Positions 34,775-43,671 of a stretch of 61,201 nucleotides of DNA are shown here, piece after piece. This DNA is from Comamonadaceae bacterium (GTDB taxonomy: Bacteria; Pseudomonadota; Gammaproteobacteria; Burkholderiales; Burkholderiaceae_C). Under the pieces are notes generated by a model, which did no database searches, was not told the origin of the DNA, and saw only the letters and a list, made by a program, of their open reading frames with translations. The position numbers and the translations under genes were made by a program. Every line of letters starts with the position of its first letter. Position 1 is the stretch's first letter. Where the stretch lies: positions 1 through 61,201 of the forward strand of contig CANFPJ010000007.1 in NCBI GenBank assembly GCA_947448885.1, given 5' to 3'.

Positions 34775-35653
34775 TCAAACGCCAAAGGCGGCCAAGCCGC
34801 CATCGGGCTCGAATCGCTGGTTCACGAAGCGCAGCCGGGTGGGGCCGGGCATGTGTTGCTGGGCCACACTGTGACGTGGGTCACCGGGGTAACAAATCAC
34901 CCGGGTGCCGTTGTCGTCATGGGGCTGAGGTTCAACCAGGTGCGGCCCGCGCTGGGCGGCATCTTGCAACACCGCTTCCACATCCCCAAACCGCGACAAA
35001 TGCGCCAAGCTCATGATTTGCGGTGGCGCCATCTCCATCTGCCCGGCCCAGTAGCGGTGCAAGGCGTCACGCGGGGTCATCCACACGCTCTCAGTGGCCT
35101 CCACATTGTCGTGACCCGCCTGTTGCCCTGCGGGTGCGCGGGCGACAAAAAAGCGGGTGTCAAAGCGCTTGTTGGTGACCGAGGGCACGCGTGGGGTGAT
35201 CCAACGCGACCACGGCCACAAGGCCTCACACTGCAATTGCAAGTCGTGGCGCTGGATCAGGTCGCCAAAGGCCCCTTCTTCATGCCGCAAGCCATCCCAA
35301 TGCAAGCCTTGGTCACCGCCTTTCGCAAACAGCACGCCACACTCTTCAAACGATTCGCGCAGGGCCGCCACCCACAGGCTGGCGGCGGTATCTGTGCTCA
35401 CATCGCTCTCGCGCAAACGCTGGTGCAACACATCGGGGGCATGGTCCAAGCGGGCATGCAAGCCAGGGTCTGCGTCCAGGCGGTCCAACTTGCCACCAGG
35501 AAAGACAAAAACACCCCCCAACACGGCCGAGGCACTGTGGCGGCGCAATAAAAAAACCTCCATGCCCGCAGTGCCATCGCGCAGCATCACCACGGTGGCA
35601 GCAGGGATCGGGGGGGCGGTGACTTCGATCGAATTGATGTCCATGCGATCCAT
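34775..35653 (-). CDS. Nudix hydrolase, NUDT19-like
   Basis: A 292-residue phosphohydrolase. The Nudix box is split: GGVFVFPGGKLDRLDADP is separated by about 45 residues from AALRESFEECGVLF, which carries the REx2EE-type metal-binding helix. Such an insertion is typical of the NUDT19 group, whose studied members act on CoA or acyl-CoA. RWITPRVPSVTNKRFDTRFFVARAP is also conserved there. Substrate here is not known. Start at 35653 or 35644; divergent from the ABC exporter gene. Confidence 0.88.
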   Translation of the reverse strand: MDRMDINSIEVTAPPIPAATVVMLRDGTAGMEVFLLRRHSASAVLGGVFVFPGGKLDRLDADPGLHARLDHAPDVLHQRLRESDVSTDTAASLWVAALRESFEECGVLFAKGGDQGLHWDGLRHEEGAFGDLIQRHDLQLQCEALWPWSRWITPRVPSVTNKRFDTRFFVARAPAGQQAGHDNVEATESVWMTPRDALHRYWAGQMEMAPPQIMSLAHLSRFGDVEAVLQDAAQRGPHLVEPQPHDDNGTRVICYPGDPRHSVAQQHMPGPTRLRFVNQRFEPDGGLAAFGV

Positions 35654-35735
35654 TCTGTCATGGCCTGGGTGCAGCGGCTGTCACCTGCGCGAGTGGGCAC
35701 GGGCACAATGGCGGGCCTTGTCACTGCACCCCACC

Positions 35736-37520
35736 ATGGCCACCCACACCCCCGATCGCCCCAAAGCCGCCAGCCCCCAATCGCTGTCGGGTTTGAAACC
35801 ATTTTTGCGCCCCTACACAACCGTGATTGCCGCAGCGGCCTTGTTTTTATTGCTGGCCGCGGGGGCGACACTGGCCTTCCCATGGGCGCTGCGCCAGCTC
35901 ATCGACGGCGGCCTGGCCAATGGCGCCCAAGGCCACGCCGAGGGCTTGGCAGCCGACTTTGTCTGGTTGTTTGCCGTGGCCGTGGCCTTGTCGGTGTTTT
36001 CGGCGGCGCGCTTTTATGTGGTCAGTTGGTTGGGCGAGCGCATCACCGCCGATGTGCGCCAAGCCGTCTACGCCCATGTGTTGCAACAAAGCCCCTCTTT
36101 TTTTGAAACCACCCAAACCGGCGAAGTGCTGTCGCGCCTGAGCGCCGACACCACCTTGGTGCAAACCGTGGTCGGCTCATCGCTGTCCATGGGCTTGCGC
36201 AATGCGGTGATGGGCTCGGGCGCTTTGCTCATGCTGGTGTGGATGCGGCCTTGGCTGATGGTCCAAGTCATCGCGGTGCTGGTGCTGATTGTGTTGCCCA
36301 GTGTGTGGTTTGGGCGTCGGGTGCGGCGCTTGTCGCGTGCCAGCCAAGACCGCGTGGCCGACACCAGCGCCATGGCGTCCGAGGTGCTCAACGCCATCAG
36401 CGTGGTGCAAAGCCATGGCGCTGAAGCGCGCGAGGCGCGCCGCTACGAGGTCTCGACCTTGAACGCCTTCACCACGGCCGTGCGCCGGGTGCGCGCCCGC
36501 GCCATGCTGGTGGGCTTCATCATTTTGGCCAGCAGCGCAGCCCTGTTGTGGGGCCTGTACCAAGGCACCCTGGCGGTGTATGCGGGCAGCTTGAGCGCGG
36601 GCGAGTTGGGCCAAATCATTGTGTATGTGATCTTGCTGGCCAGTGCCTTTGCAGTGCTGGGCGAGGTGTATGGCGACTTGTTGCGCGCTGCGGGCGCCAC
36701 CGAGCGTTTGATGGAGTTGCTGCACACCCAGTCTGCGGTGGCCTCTCCGGCCCAACCGCAACACGCCCCCTGGCCCGAGGCCGGGTCCACCTTGGCCTTG
36801 CAAGGCGTAGGCTTTCATTACGCCTCGCGCCCCCTGACACCGGCGATTGACCAACTCAGCGCCCAAGTCCACAGCGGACAAACCGTGGCGGTGGTCGGGC
36901 CCAGTGGCGCGGGCAAAACCACGCTGTTCGATTTATTGCTGCGCTTTCACGACCCGCAGCAAGGCCAGATTGAGATCGATGGCGTGCCCATCCACCGCAT
37001 GGGCTTGCACGACTTGCGCGCACGCATTGGCATCGTGCCGCAAGAGCCAGTGATTTTTTCGGGCACGGCGTGGGACAACATCCGCTACGGCAGACCGGAA
37101 GCCAGCGACGCCGAGGTCATCGCCGCCGCCCAAGCGGCCTATGCGCACGAATTTTTGTCAGAGTTGCCCGAGGGCTATGACAGCTTTTTGGGCGAACGCG
37201 GTGTGCGTTTGTCGGGGGGTCAGCGCCAGCGCTTGGCCATCGCCCGCGCCATCTTGAAAAACCCGCCGCTGCTGCTGCTCGATGAAGCCACCAGCGCCTT
37301 GGACGCACAAAGCGAGCGCATGGTGCAAGCCGCGCTCGAGCGCGCCATGACCAACCGCACCACCTTGGTCATCGCCCACCGTTTGGCCACGGTGCAAAAG
37401 GCCGATGTGATTTGGGTGCTCGATCGCGGCCGCTTGATCGAGCAAGGCACACACGCCCAGCTCATCGCCCAAGGCGGGCTGTATGCCAGCTTGGCGGCCT
37501 TGCAATTTCAAAGCAGTTGA
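35736..37520 (+). CDS. ABC transporter, fused permease-ATPase exporter (MsbA/LmrA type)
   Basis: A 594-residue half-transporter. The membrane domain (about residues 25-320) has six hydrophobic segments with FVWLFAVAVALSVFSAARFY and the SPSFFETTQTGEVLSRLSADTTLVQ coupling region. The ATPase domain has Walker A VGPSGAGKTT, signature LSGGQRQRLAIARAIL, Walker B LLLLDEATSALD and the switch VIAHRLATV. It exports lipids, drugs or similar compounds; specificity is unknown. The long in-frame extension upstream overlaps the Nudix gene and lacks homology, so ATG 35736 was chosen. Confidence 0.93.
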   Translation: MATHTPDRPKAASPQSLSGLKPFLRPYTTVIAAAALFLLLAAGATLAFPWALRQLIDGGLANGAQGHAEGLAADFVWLFAVAVALSVFSAARFYVVSWLGERITADVRQAVYAHVLQQSPSFFETTQTGEVLSRLSADTTLVQTVVGSSLSMGLRNAVMGSGALLMLVWMRPWLMVQVIAVLVLIVLPSVWFGRRVRRLSRASQDRVADTSAMASEVLNAISVVQSHGAEAREARRYEVSTLNAFTTAVRRVRARAMLVGFIILASSAALLWGLYQGTLAVYAGSLSAGELGQIIVYVILLASAFAVLGEVYGDLLRAAGATERLMELLHTQSAVASPAQPQHAPWPEAGSTLALQGVGFHYASRPLTPAIDQLSAQVHSGQTVAVVGPSGAGKTTLFDLLLRFHDPQQGQIEIDGVPIHRMGLHDLRARIGIVPQEPVIFSGTAWDNIRYGRPEASDAEVIAAAQAAYAHEFLSELPEGYDSFLGERGVRLSGGQRQRLAIARAILKNPPLLLLDEATSALDAQSERMVQAALERAMTNRTTLVIAHRLATVQKADVIWVLDRGRLIEQGTHAQLIAQGGLYASLAALQFQSS

Positions 37521-37550
37521 TCGCCCCCGCAGCCTGGCGTGGGCACTGGG

Positions 37551-38735
37551 TCAAGGTGCGGCTTGGCGAGCACCGGCTTGGAGTTGCGCTTGCGTTGGCA
37601 GCCACAGCACAATCAAGGCGCTGACACAGGCAATGGCCGACATGGTCAGCATCAAACTGGTGAAGCCCGACGCCTTGATGAAGGGCCCCAGCAAATACAC
37701 CGCCAGCGAGCTGATGCCAAAAGACACGGCGATGCGCACGCCACTCACGCGCGAGCGCATCGAGTTGTCGATGTAGTGCACCACCATGGTTTCGTTGAAC
37801 GGGATGGACGCGAACACCGACACCATGTACACAATGGCCGCCACATACCACAGCCAACCCGTGGTGTGGGCAGCCGCATAAAACACCACGATTTGCATGG
37901 CCAAAATGCCCAAAAACAAGGGCTTGACCGCCACCTTGTCGAGCAAGCGACCCACCACCAATTGGGCCAGCGAAGCCACCGCATAAATACCGGCCAACAA
38001 AAAGCCCAGCTGGGCCGGGTCGGTCACCAAGCCATCCAAACGCTCGACCATCAACTGGGCATTGCCATTGGTGGTGAAGTTGAACAACAAGCTGCCGGTG
38101 GTGGCGCTGGCGACCATGACCACAAAGGTGCGGATGGCCAGGTTCCTGGGCAAATGCACCTGGGTGGCGGCTTTGCGTGCTGGTGCCGCATGCTCAGGCG
38201 GCGCACAACGGGCAAACCAAAAACCGCAAGCGATGGACACCAACCCCGGCACCACAAAAGCCATGCGCCAGCCAAAGTACTTGACCAACAAACCCGTGGA
38301 CAACGCCGCCAAGGCAATGCCCAAATTGCCCGCCAAACCATTGATGCCAATGGTGCGACCAGGGGTGGGCGAGTTTTGCACCAACAGCGGTATGCCCACC
38401 GGGTGGTAGATGGCCGAAAAAGCGCCCAAGACCGTCAAGGCCACGCCCATTTGCCATGGGCTTTGGGTCAGCGCCACGCCAATGGCACTCCAACCAATGC
38501 CATGGAAAAAAATCAACATCATGCGCCGCCGCCCCCACAGGTCGCCCCAACGGCCAGCGGGCACCGAGGCCAGGCCAAACATCACAAATGCGCCGGTGGT
38601 GTAAGGCATCAAGTCTTCCCATCGCGCCACGCCAAAGTCAGCGGCAATGGCTGCCACAGCAGTGGCGAAGATCAACAAAAACAAGTGATCCAAGGCATGG
38701 GCGAAGTTCAATAGAAAAGCGGGGGTGCGGTTCAT
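37551..38735 (-). CDS. MFS transporter
   Basis: A 394-residue major-facilitator carrier with twelve hydrophobic segments. The loop 2-3 motif reads ASVPAGRWGDLWGRRRMM, the usual A-type signature, and GINGLAGNLGIALAALSTGLLV and FNETMVVHYIDNSMRSRVSGVRIAVSFG are in the membrane domains. The substrate is unknown. Several starts are possible (38750, 38744, 38735), none with a strong ribosome-binding site. It lies a few bases after the metallophosphoesterase stop, and the two genes are probably cotranscribed. Confidence 0.88.
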   Translation of the reverse strand: MNRTPAFLLNFAHALDHLFLLIFATAVAAIAADFGVARWEDLMPYTTGAFVMFGLASVPAGRWGDLWGRRRMMLIFFHGIGWSAIGVALTQSPWQMGVALTVLGAFSAIYHPVGIPLLVQNSPTPGRTIGINGLAGNLGIALAALSTGLLVKYFGWRMAFVVPGLVSIACGFWFARCAPPEHAAPARKAATQVHLPRNLAIRTFVVMVASATTGSLLFNFTTNGNAQLMVERLDGLVTDPAQLGFLLAGIYAVASLAQLVVGRLLDKVAVKPLFLGILAMQIVVFYAAAHTTGWLWYVAAIVYMVSVFASIPFNETMVVHYIDNSMRSRVSGVRIAVSFGISSLAVYLLGPFIKASGFTSLMLTMSAIACVSALIVLWLPTQAQLQAGARQAAP

Positions 38736-38755
38736 GCGGGCCATTGTCATGCAAA

Positions 38756-39565
38756 TCAAAGGGCCAAATCGACCCATCGCGACGCCACAAAGTCTGGGTT
38801 TTCAAAACCACCTTGTCGGCGCAGTGGATAACCACGCGGATTGCACACCACACGCGTGCCGTTGAGCACATAGTCAAAGCTGCTGTGGGTGTGCCCATGC
38901 ACCCACAGCGCGGCGCGGCCCATCCAGTGCGCCAAATCAGAGCCAAACGCTGCACTGCCCAAGTCTTGTTGGTACATGGGGGCCGTGGATTGGAAACTGG
39001 GGTAATGGTGGGTGATGACCACCGTTTGCGCTGGCTCGGCGTGCTGCAGCGCTTGGTCAAGCCACACCCTGCTGATGCGGTGACGCTCCAAAGTGTCCAT
39101 GGGCTGCAAGCACCGCGTGCTCGCCGTGGCGGTGGTGTCCGGGCTGGAATCGATGGCAATGGCGCGGTAATCCACCATGGTTCGTTTCGCCGCTGCCATG
39201 GCAGCGTCCCGGGTATGGGCGCCAAACAGCTCAAAATCAGTCCACAAGGTGGTGCCCAAAAACTGCACACCCCCAACAAAAACACCATCGTTTTCTAACA
39301 AGTGAACATCCTGAATGCGGGCTTGTTCGCGCATGAGATCAAGGGTGTTGCACCAATGCCCGTCATACAGTTCATGGTTACCCGACGCATAAACAATGGG
39401 TTTATCGGGGAAAGTTTGTCTTGCCCACACCAGGCCTTGCGTGCCCACGTGGATGTCACCTGCCAAGATCACCACATCCACGCCCTGGTCGATGCGCTGC
39501 TGGCCCTGGACAGCTTGAAACGGGGCAAATTCGACATGCAAATCAGATAACACCAACAAACGCAT
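38756..39565 (-). CDS. Calcineurin-like metallophosphoesterase
   Basis: A 269-residue dinuclear-metal phosphoesterase. The five family motifs are in order: SDLHVEF, LAGDIHVG, SGNHELYDG, ITHHYPSF and VHGHTHSSFDY. No signal peptide is present, so it acts in the cytoplasm. Candidate substrates are nucleotides or phosphodiesters. A GGAG element precedes the ATG at 39565, and the leader contains a structured-RNA-like sequence described separately. Confidence 0.92.
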   Translation of the reverse strand: MRLLVLSDLHVEFAPFQAVQGQQRIDQGVDVVILAGDIHVGTQGLVWARQTFPDKPIVYASGNHELYDGHWCNTLDLMREQARIQDVHLLENDGVFVGGVQFLGTTLWTDFELFGAHTRDAAMAAAKRTMVDYRAIAIDSSPDTTATASTRCLQPMDTLERHRISRVWLDQALQHAEPAQTVVITHHYPSFQSTAPMYQQDLGSAAFGSDLAHWMGRAALWVHGHTHSSFDYVLNGTRVVCNPRGYPLRRQGGFENPDFVASRWVDLAL

Positions 39566-39593
39566 ACCAACTCCATCCTTTCAACGCTGAAAA

Positions 39594-39692
39594 CCCATGC
39601 TCTGTCGCCTTGTTGGAACCTGAGAGACGACCGCCGCGTTTGACCCGGGCGAATCCCCATGTTCATCGGCATGGGCCATGCTACCCTTTTGC
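39594..39692 (-). promoter_or_regulatory. Structured leader with glycine-riboswitch-like core (tentative)
   Basis: On the minus strand, upstream of the phosphoesterase, CTCTCAGG (39626-39619) is followed by an AACAAGG turn and GACAGAG (39606-39600), an order also found in the 3' half of glycine aptamers. CCCATGC/GCATGGG (39669-39675 with 39594-39600) could form a closing stem, and another CATG-containing hairpin follows upstream. The 5' half of the aptamer consensus (GGAGAG, CCGAAGG) is not clearly present, so the call is weak. No alternative riboswitch class matched better. Confidence 0.35.
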
Positions 39693-40934
39693 ATGCCCCA
39701 CACACCCGCACCTGCCGCCTGGATTGACTCGCGTCACGCTGTCCACCGCTTGGTGATGACCTTGATCATCACCACCTTGGGCTGCAGCCCCATGTATGTG
39801 GTCTCGGTGGTCCTGCCGGCGGTTCAAACCGAGTTTGGTGTGGGCCGTGCCGATGCCTCTTTGCCCTACACCGTGATGATGGTTTGTTTTGGTTTGGGTG
39901 GCATTGCGATGGGCCGCTTGGCCGATCGCATCGGGATCCAAAAGGTCTTGTGGCTGGGCTCGGTGGGCATCGTTCTGGGTTTTGTGGCGGCGGGCATGGC
40001 ACCCAATATTTGGCTGTTCATCGTGGCGCATGGCTTGTTGCTGGGTTTGCTCGGCAGCTCAACCACCTTTGCCCCCTTGCTGGCCGATACCTCGCTGTGG
40101 TGGGACAAACGCCGAGGGGTGGCCGTGGCCGTGTGTGCCAGCGGCAATTACCTGGCGGGCAGCATTTGGCCCACACTGACCCAATGGGGTGTGGAGAATT
40201 GGGGCTGGCGCAGTGCTTACATCGTGCTGGGCTTGGTCTGCGGTTTGGGCATGGCCGCACTGGCCTTTGGCATGCGCCAGCGCCCCCCGCTGCTCGGTCC
40301 AACGGTGGTGACCGCCAGTGGCCAATCCTTGACATCCGAGCGCCCATTTGGGATGAGCGTGGGGGCAGCCCAAGCCTGGCTGTTCTTGGCGGGGTTGGCG
40401 TGTTGCGTGGCCATGGCCATGCCCCAGGTGCACATCGTGGCTTATTGCGCCGACCTGGGTTTTGGGGCGGCTCGCGGGGCAGAGATGCTCTCGCTCATGC
40501 TCGCTTGTGGAATTGCCAGCCGTTTGGTATCGGGGGCGATTTGCGACCGCATTGGCGGCATGCGCACCTTGATGCTGGGCTCGGCTTTGCAAGGCATTGC
40601 CTTGTTGATGTTCATTCCGTTTGACGGGCTGGTGTCGCTCTACGTCATATCGGCTTTGTTTGGTTTGTTCCAAGGCGGCATCGTGCCGTCCTACGCCATC
40701 ATCGTGCGCGAATACTTCCCCCCTGCACAGGCTGGTCAGCGGGTGGGCGCGGTGATCATGGCCACCATGCTGGGCATGGCATTGGGCGGCTGGATGTCGG
40801 GCATGGTGTATGACCTGACCGGCTCCTACCGTGCCGCCTTCATCAACGGCGCGGCCTGGAACCTGCTCAACGGGGCGATTGCCTGGGTGCTGTTCATGCG
40901 GGTGCGCGCCCTCCAACGACCCGTGCATACTTGA
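39693..40934 (+). CDS. MFS transporter, monocarboxylate/OFA-like
   Basis: A carrier of about 413 residues with twelve hydrophobic segments. The loop 2-3 signature is GIAMGRLADRIGIQKVLWLG, and LVSGAICDRIGGMRTLMLG is its equivalent in the second half. TFAPLLADTSLWWDKRRGVAVAVCASGNYLAGSIWP is typical of the monocarboxylate/oxalate-formate-like MFS group in Burkholderiales. A carboxylate substrate is likely but not proven. The start may be 39693 or 39678; neither has a good ribosome-binding site. A glyoxalase-fold gene follows 36 bp downstream. Confidence 0.88.
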   Translation: MPHTPAPAAWIDSRHAVHRLVMTLIITTLGCSPMYVVSVVLPAVQTEFGVGRADASLPYTVMMVCFGLGGIAMGRLADRIGIQKVLWLGSVGIVLGFVAAGMAPNIWLFIVAHGLLLGLLGSSTTFAPLLADTSLWWDKRRGVAVAVCASGNYLAGSIWPTLTQWGVENWGWRSAYIVLGLVCGLGMAALAFGMRQRPPLLGPTVVTASGQSLTSERPFGMSVGAAQAWLFLAGLACCVAMAMPQVHIVAYCADLGFGAARGAEMLSLMLACGIASRLVSGAICDRIGGMRTLMLGSALQGIALLMFIPFDGLVSLYVISALFGLFQGGIVPSYAIIVREYFPPAQAGQRVGAVIMATMLGMALGGWMSGMVYDLTGSYRAAFINGAAWNLLNGAIAWVLFMRVRALQRPVHT

Positions 40935-40970
40935 CGGTCTGAGAACTTGCACCCCCTGAATTGATACACC

Positions 40971-41390
40971 ATGATTCCTGAACACCCCCCTTTTGCCATT
41001 CTGCGACTGGACCACGTGGTCTTGGCCGTGAGCGACTTGCAGCGCGCTGAAAACTTCTACACCCAGCTGCTGGGTGTTCAAGTGGAGCGCCGTTTGGAAA
41101 AACCCAAGCTGGTACAACTGCGTGTGGGTGAAAGCTTGCTCGACCTGGTACCGGGATCTCCCCACCCGACCCAGCGCAACATGGCGCACTATTGCTTTCG
41201 CATCGAACCTTTTGACGCCAATGCCATCACCGCTCACTTGAGCAGCTTAGGGATTGCCGTGGCCGCCAGTGGTGAGCGGTATGGGGCCGATGGCCACGGC
41301 CAGTCCATCTACTTGCGCGACCCCGATGGCAACGAGTTGGAACTCAAAGGACCGCCGGTGCGGCGCCTGGACGGCACGCCCATCCCCTGA
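40971..41390 (+). CDS. VOC superfamily (glyoxalase/ring-cleavage dioxygenase fold) protein
   Basis: A 139-residue single-module VOC protein. It starts LRLDHVVLAVSDLQRAENFYTQLLGVQVE, includes HYCFRIEPFDANAI and ends IYLRDPDGNELELKGPP. The two histidines and the C-terminal glutamate are at the expected metal-ligand positions. The family covers glyoxalase I, fosfomycin resistance proteins, epimerases and dioxygenases; no specific function can be assigned. Probably cotranscribed with the MFS carrier. Confidence 0.9.
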   Translation: MIPEHPPFAILRLDHVVLAVSDLQRAENFYTQLLGVQVERRLEKPKLVQLRVGESLLDLVPGSPHPTQRNMAHYCFRIEPFDANAITAHLSSLGIAVAASGERYGADGHGQSIYLRDPDGNELELKGPPVRRLDGTPIP

Positions 41391-41414
41391 ACGTGCCCCA
41401 TCTACCGACAGTTT

Positions 41415-42275
41415 TTATTTGGACGATCGGACCGCCACGGTCATGTCACCAATGCCCACAAAAGAGGTGGTGATGACATCACCCGGGTGCACCTGGGCCA
41501 CGCCCTCGGGTGTGCCGGTGTAGAGCAAATCGCCCGTTCTCAAGGTGTAAAAAGAAGAGGCAAACTCAATCAAGTGGGGGATGTCCAAAATCAGGTCGCG
41601 GGTGTTGGCCTTTTGGCGCAACTCGCCATTGACATGCAAGCTGAAATCCATTTGATCGGGGTGGGGGATCTCATCGGCCGTCACCAGCCAAGGGCCGAGC
41701 ACGCTGTATGAGTCCACCGATTTGCGCAGGCTGCGCTCTTCAGGGCCGCGCACCGTCATGTCCAGGCCACTGGTGTAGGCCGCCACATGGCGCATGGCGT
41801 TGGCGCGGCTGATGTTGCGCCCGCCTTGGCCAATGATGACCACCAATTCAGCCTCGTGGTCGTTGCGCCGATCCAAGTGCTCAATGGCCACGCCCGCGCT
41901 GGGCCCCACCAAGGAGCTGGTGGCTTTGAGGAACAAACCAATTTTTTGGATCTCGATGACTTGGTTGTTGTGGTGGATCTCCACTTGCTCACGCGCCTCG
42001 TCCAGGTGCTTTTGGTAGTTGACCGGTGCGGCCACAATTTTTCCGGGGTTGGCCACGGGGGCCAGCCAGGTGCGCCCGGCCAGCGGCAGGGCTTGGGCGT
42101 TGGGGGCCAAGCGGCGGATTTCGGCGCACACCGCATCGAGGTGGGCGATCAAGGGGTCGTGCAGCGGCAAGGGGTAACCGACGCGGGGCAAGATGTCCAG
42201 CGCAGCGGTCACATCTTTGACCTGGTCGCCTTCGACCAAGCCCAAACGGTTGTCATCAAAACGGGCAATTTTCAC
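41415..42275 (-). CDS. Fumarylacetoacetate hydrolase family protein, second locus
   Basis: A 286-residue FAH-superfamily hydrolase or isomerase. The GKIVAAPVNYQKHLDE segment starts the catalytic domain, the acidic metal-binding residues are in NDHEAELVVIIGQGGRNIS, and LLYTGTPEGVAQVHPGDV is the C-terminal signature. It differs from the copy at 29725 in length and N-terminal domain. It follows a Liv-type receptor gene but is separated from it by a terminator, so it is likely transcribed on its own or by read-through. Confidence 0.9.
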   Translation of the reverse strand: MKIARFDDNRLGLVEGDQVKDVTAALDILPRVGYPLPLHDPLIAHLDAVCAEIRRLAPNAQALPLAGRTWLAPVANPGKIVAAPVNYQKHLDEAREQVEIHHNNQVIEIQKIGLFLKATSSLVGPSAGVAIEHLDRRNDHEAELVVIIGQGGRNISRANAMRHVAAYTSGLDMTVRGPEERSLRKSVDSYSVLGPWLVTADEIPHPDQMDFSLHVNGELRQKANTRDLILDIPHLIEFASSFYTLRTGDLLYTGTPEGVAQVHPGDVITTSFVGIGDMTVAVRSSK

Positions 42276-42311
42276 AATGTGTTCCTGTCGTGGTGTGTGG
42301 TCTGCTCAATG

Positions 42312-42337
42312 AAAAGGGGCTGTTCGCACAGCCCCTT
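42312..42337 (-). terminator. Rho-independent terminator after the Liv-type receptor gene
   Basis: AAGGGGCTGT and ACAGCCCCTT form a perfect 10-bp stem around a four-base loop (42324-42327). On the minus strand the stem runs into TTTTC. It is 58 bp past the receptor stop. A second hairpin, GCCGCT-AACC-AGCGGC, lies at 42363-42378 in the same gap. Confidence 0.88.
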
Positions 42338-42394
42338 GGCAGGATTCAGTTCCAGGCCGGTTGCCGCTAACCAGCGGCTCGCGGCCTGTGGCCT

Positions 42395-43615
42395 TCAAGA
42401 CATTTTGGGGCGTGGGAACACCGCTTTGGTGGAAGCGAATTCGTTCGGCCACACCACTTCGATGTCGGTCTTGGTGGCTTGCTGCAAAGTGCCACGACCA
42501 CCTTGGTTTTGGCCATTGACAAACTTGGTCGGGCCATAGGGCAAAAAGTGGTCGGAAAAGGTGCTGCTCTCCAAAGCGGCAATGACCTTTTCTTTGTCGG
42601 CCGTGGCGGCGCGTTGCAAGGCGTCAGCGTACAAACGAACCGTGCTGTAGGCCATGTACACCTCGAAGGTGAACAAGGAGCCTTTGGCTTCCACGCGCTT
42701 TTTCATGTCTTGGGCGCGTGCACTGCGGGGGTTGAACCACAGGTTGAAGTCCATCATGTTTTGTGCCACATCGGGCAACTCTTGCACCAACTTGTAGTTG
42801 AAGCCCCCACCGAGCACGCTGTACATGGCGGCCAGATCGACCTTTTGTTGGTGCAAGGTGCGGGCCAGCAACACATACTCATTTTGGTAATTCGACATGA
42901 TGACCAAGTCGGGCTTGAGGCCTTTGATGCGCAAGGCCACGTTGGAGAAGTCACGCGTGGGGTTGGCATGCTTGATCATCTCGGCCACCGTGATGTTGAT
43001 GCCAGGCAATTTGCCCGCCAGCAACTTGGCAGTGCCAGTGCCGAACTCGGACTCTTCGTGCACCAACACCGCGGTTTTGGCCACGTTGTTGGCCGCCTTG
43101 TTGATTTCGCCCAAGGCCACGATGGCGTCGTCCACCGATTTGTTGAAACCGGGCATCAAGCGAAACACGTTTTTCAAACCGCGGTTGACGATGGTGTCGG
43201 ATGCGCCCACATCGATCAAAAACGGGGTGTTGTATTTGGCCGCTGCTTGGGTGGCGGGCAAGGCGATGCCGCTGGCAAAACAACCAATGTAGGCAGACAC
43301 GCCCTCTTGCTGCAAGCGTTCGACCTCGCTCACACCCACTTCAGGGCGCGACTGCGAATCGCTGAGCAGGCCTTCGAGCTTGGCGCCGCCCATGGCCTTG
43401 ATGCCGCCAGCGGCATTGATTTCGTCGATGGCCATGACCGCACCCAAACGCGCTTGGGCACCGCTGTAAGCCAAACCACCGCTGACCGGATGGACCAAGC
43501 CGATTTTCACGGGCTTGGCCTGGGCCAACAACAAACCAGGTGCGCCCAAAACGGCGGTGGCGGCAGCGCCAGCTTTGACCAAGCTGCGGCGGGAGATATC
43601 ACGGGATGCGGTCAT
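42395..43615 (-). CDS. Branched-chain amino-acid-type ABC receptor with Tat-like signal
   Basis: A 406-residue type I periplasmic binding protein of the LivJ/LivK group. The leader ISRRSLVKAGAAATAVLGAPGLLLAQA contains a twin-arginine motif (SRRSLVK), suggesting folded export. The mature part starts VKIGLVHPVSGGLAYSGAQARLGAVMAIDEINAAGGI, the family pattern. No permease or ATPase genes are adjacent; the only Liv permeases in the window are at 5.7-9.0 kb, and a pairing with them is speculative. Upstream on the same strand are psiE and the hydroxypyruvate-isomerase-like gene. Confidence 0.92.
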   Translation of the reverse strand: MTASRDISRRSLVKAGAAATAVLGAPGLLLAQAKPVKIGLVHPVSGGLAYSGAQARLGAVMAIDEINAAGGIKAMGGAKLEGLLSDSQSRPEVGVSEVERLQQEGVSAYIGCFASGIALPATQAAAKYNTPFLIDVGASDTIVNRGLKNVFRLMPGFNKSVDDAIVALGEINKAANNVAKTAVLVHEESEFGTGTAKLLAGKLPGINITVAEMIKHANPTRDFSNVALRIKGLKPDLVIMSNYQNEYVLLARTLHQQKVDLAAMYSVLGGGFNYKLVQELPDVAQNMMDFNLWFNPRSARAQDMKKRVEAKGSLFTFEVYMAYSTVRLYADALQRAATADKEKVIAALESSTFSDHFLPYGPTKFVNGQNQGGRGTLQQATKTDIEVVWPNEFASTKAVFPRPKMS

Positions 43616-43671
43616 GGGGGATTACCTTTCAAAAAAGTGGAACAACTTCAAAAATCAGAAACGATCAGCGC

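Noticed and set aside
35157-35735. N-terminal extension of the ABC exporter by 193 residues
   Set aside because: The extension overlaps the divergent Nudix gene, has Ser/Arg/Pro-rich shadow composition, and the exporter family begins at the ATG at 35736.
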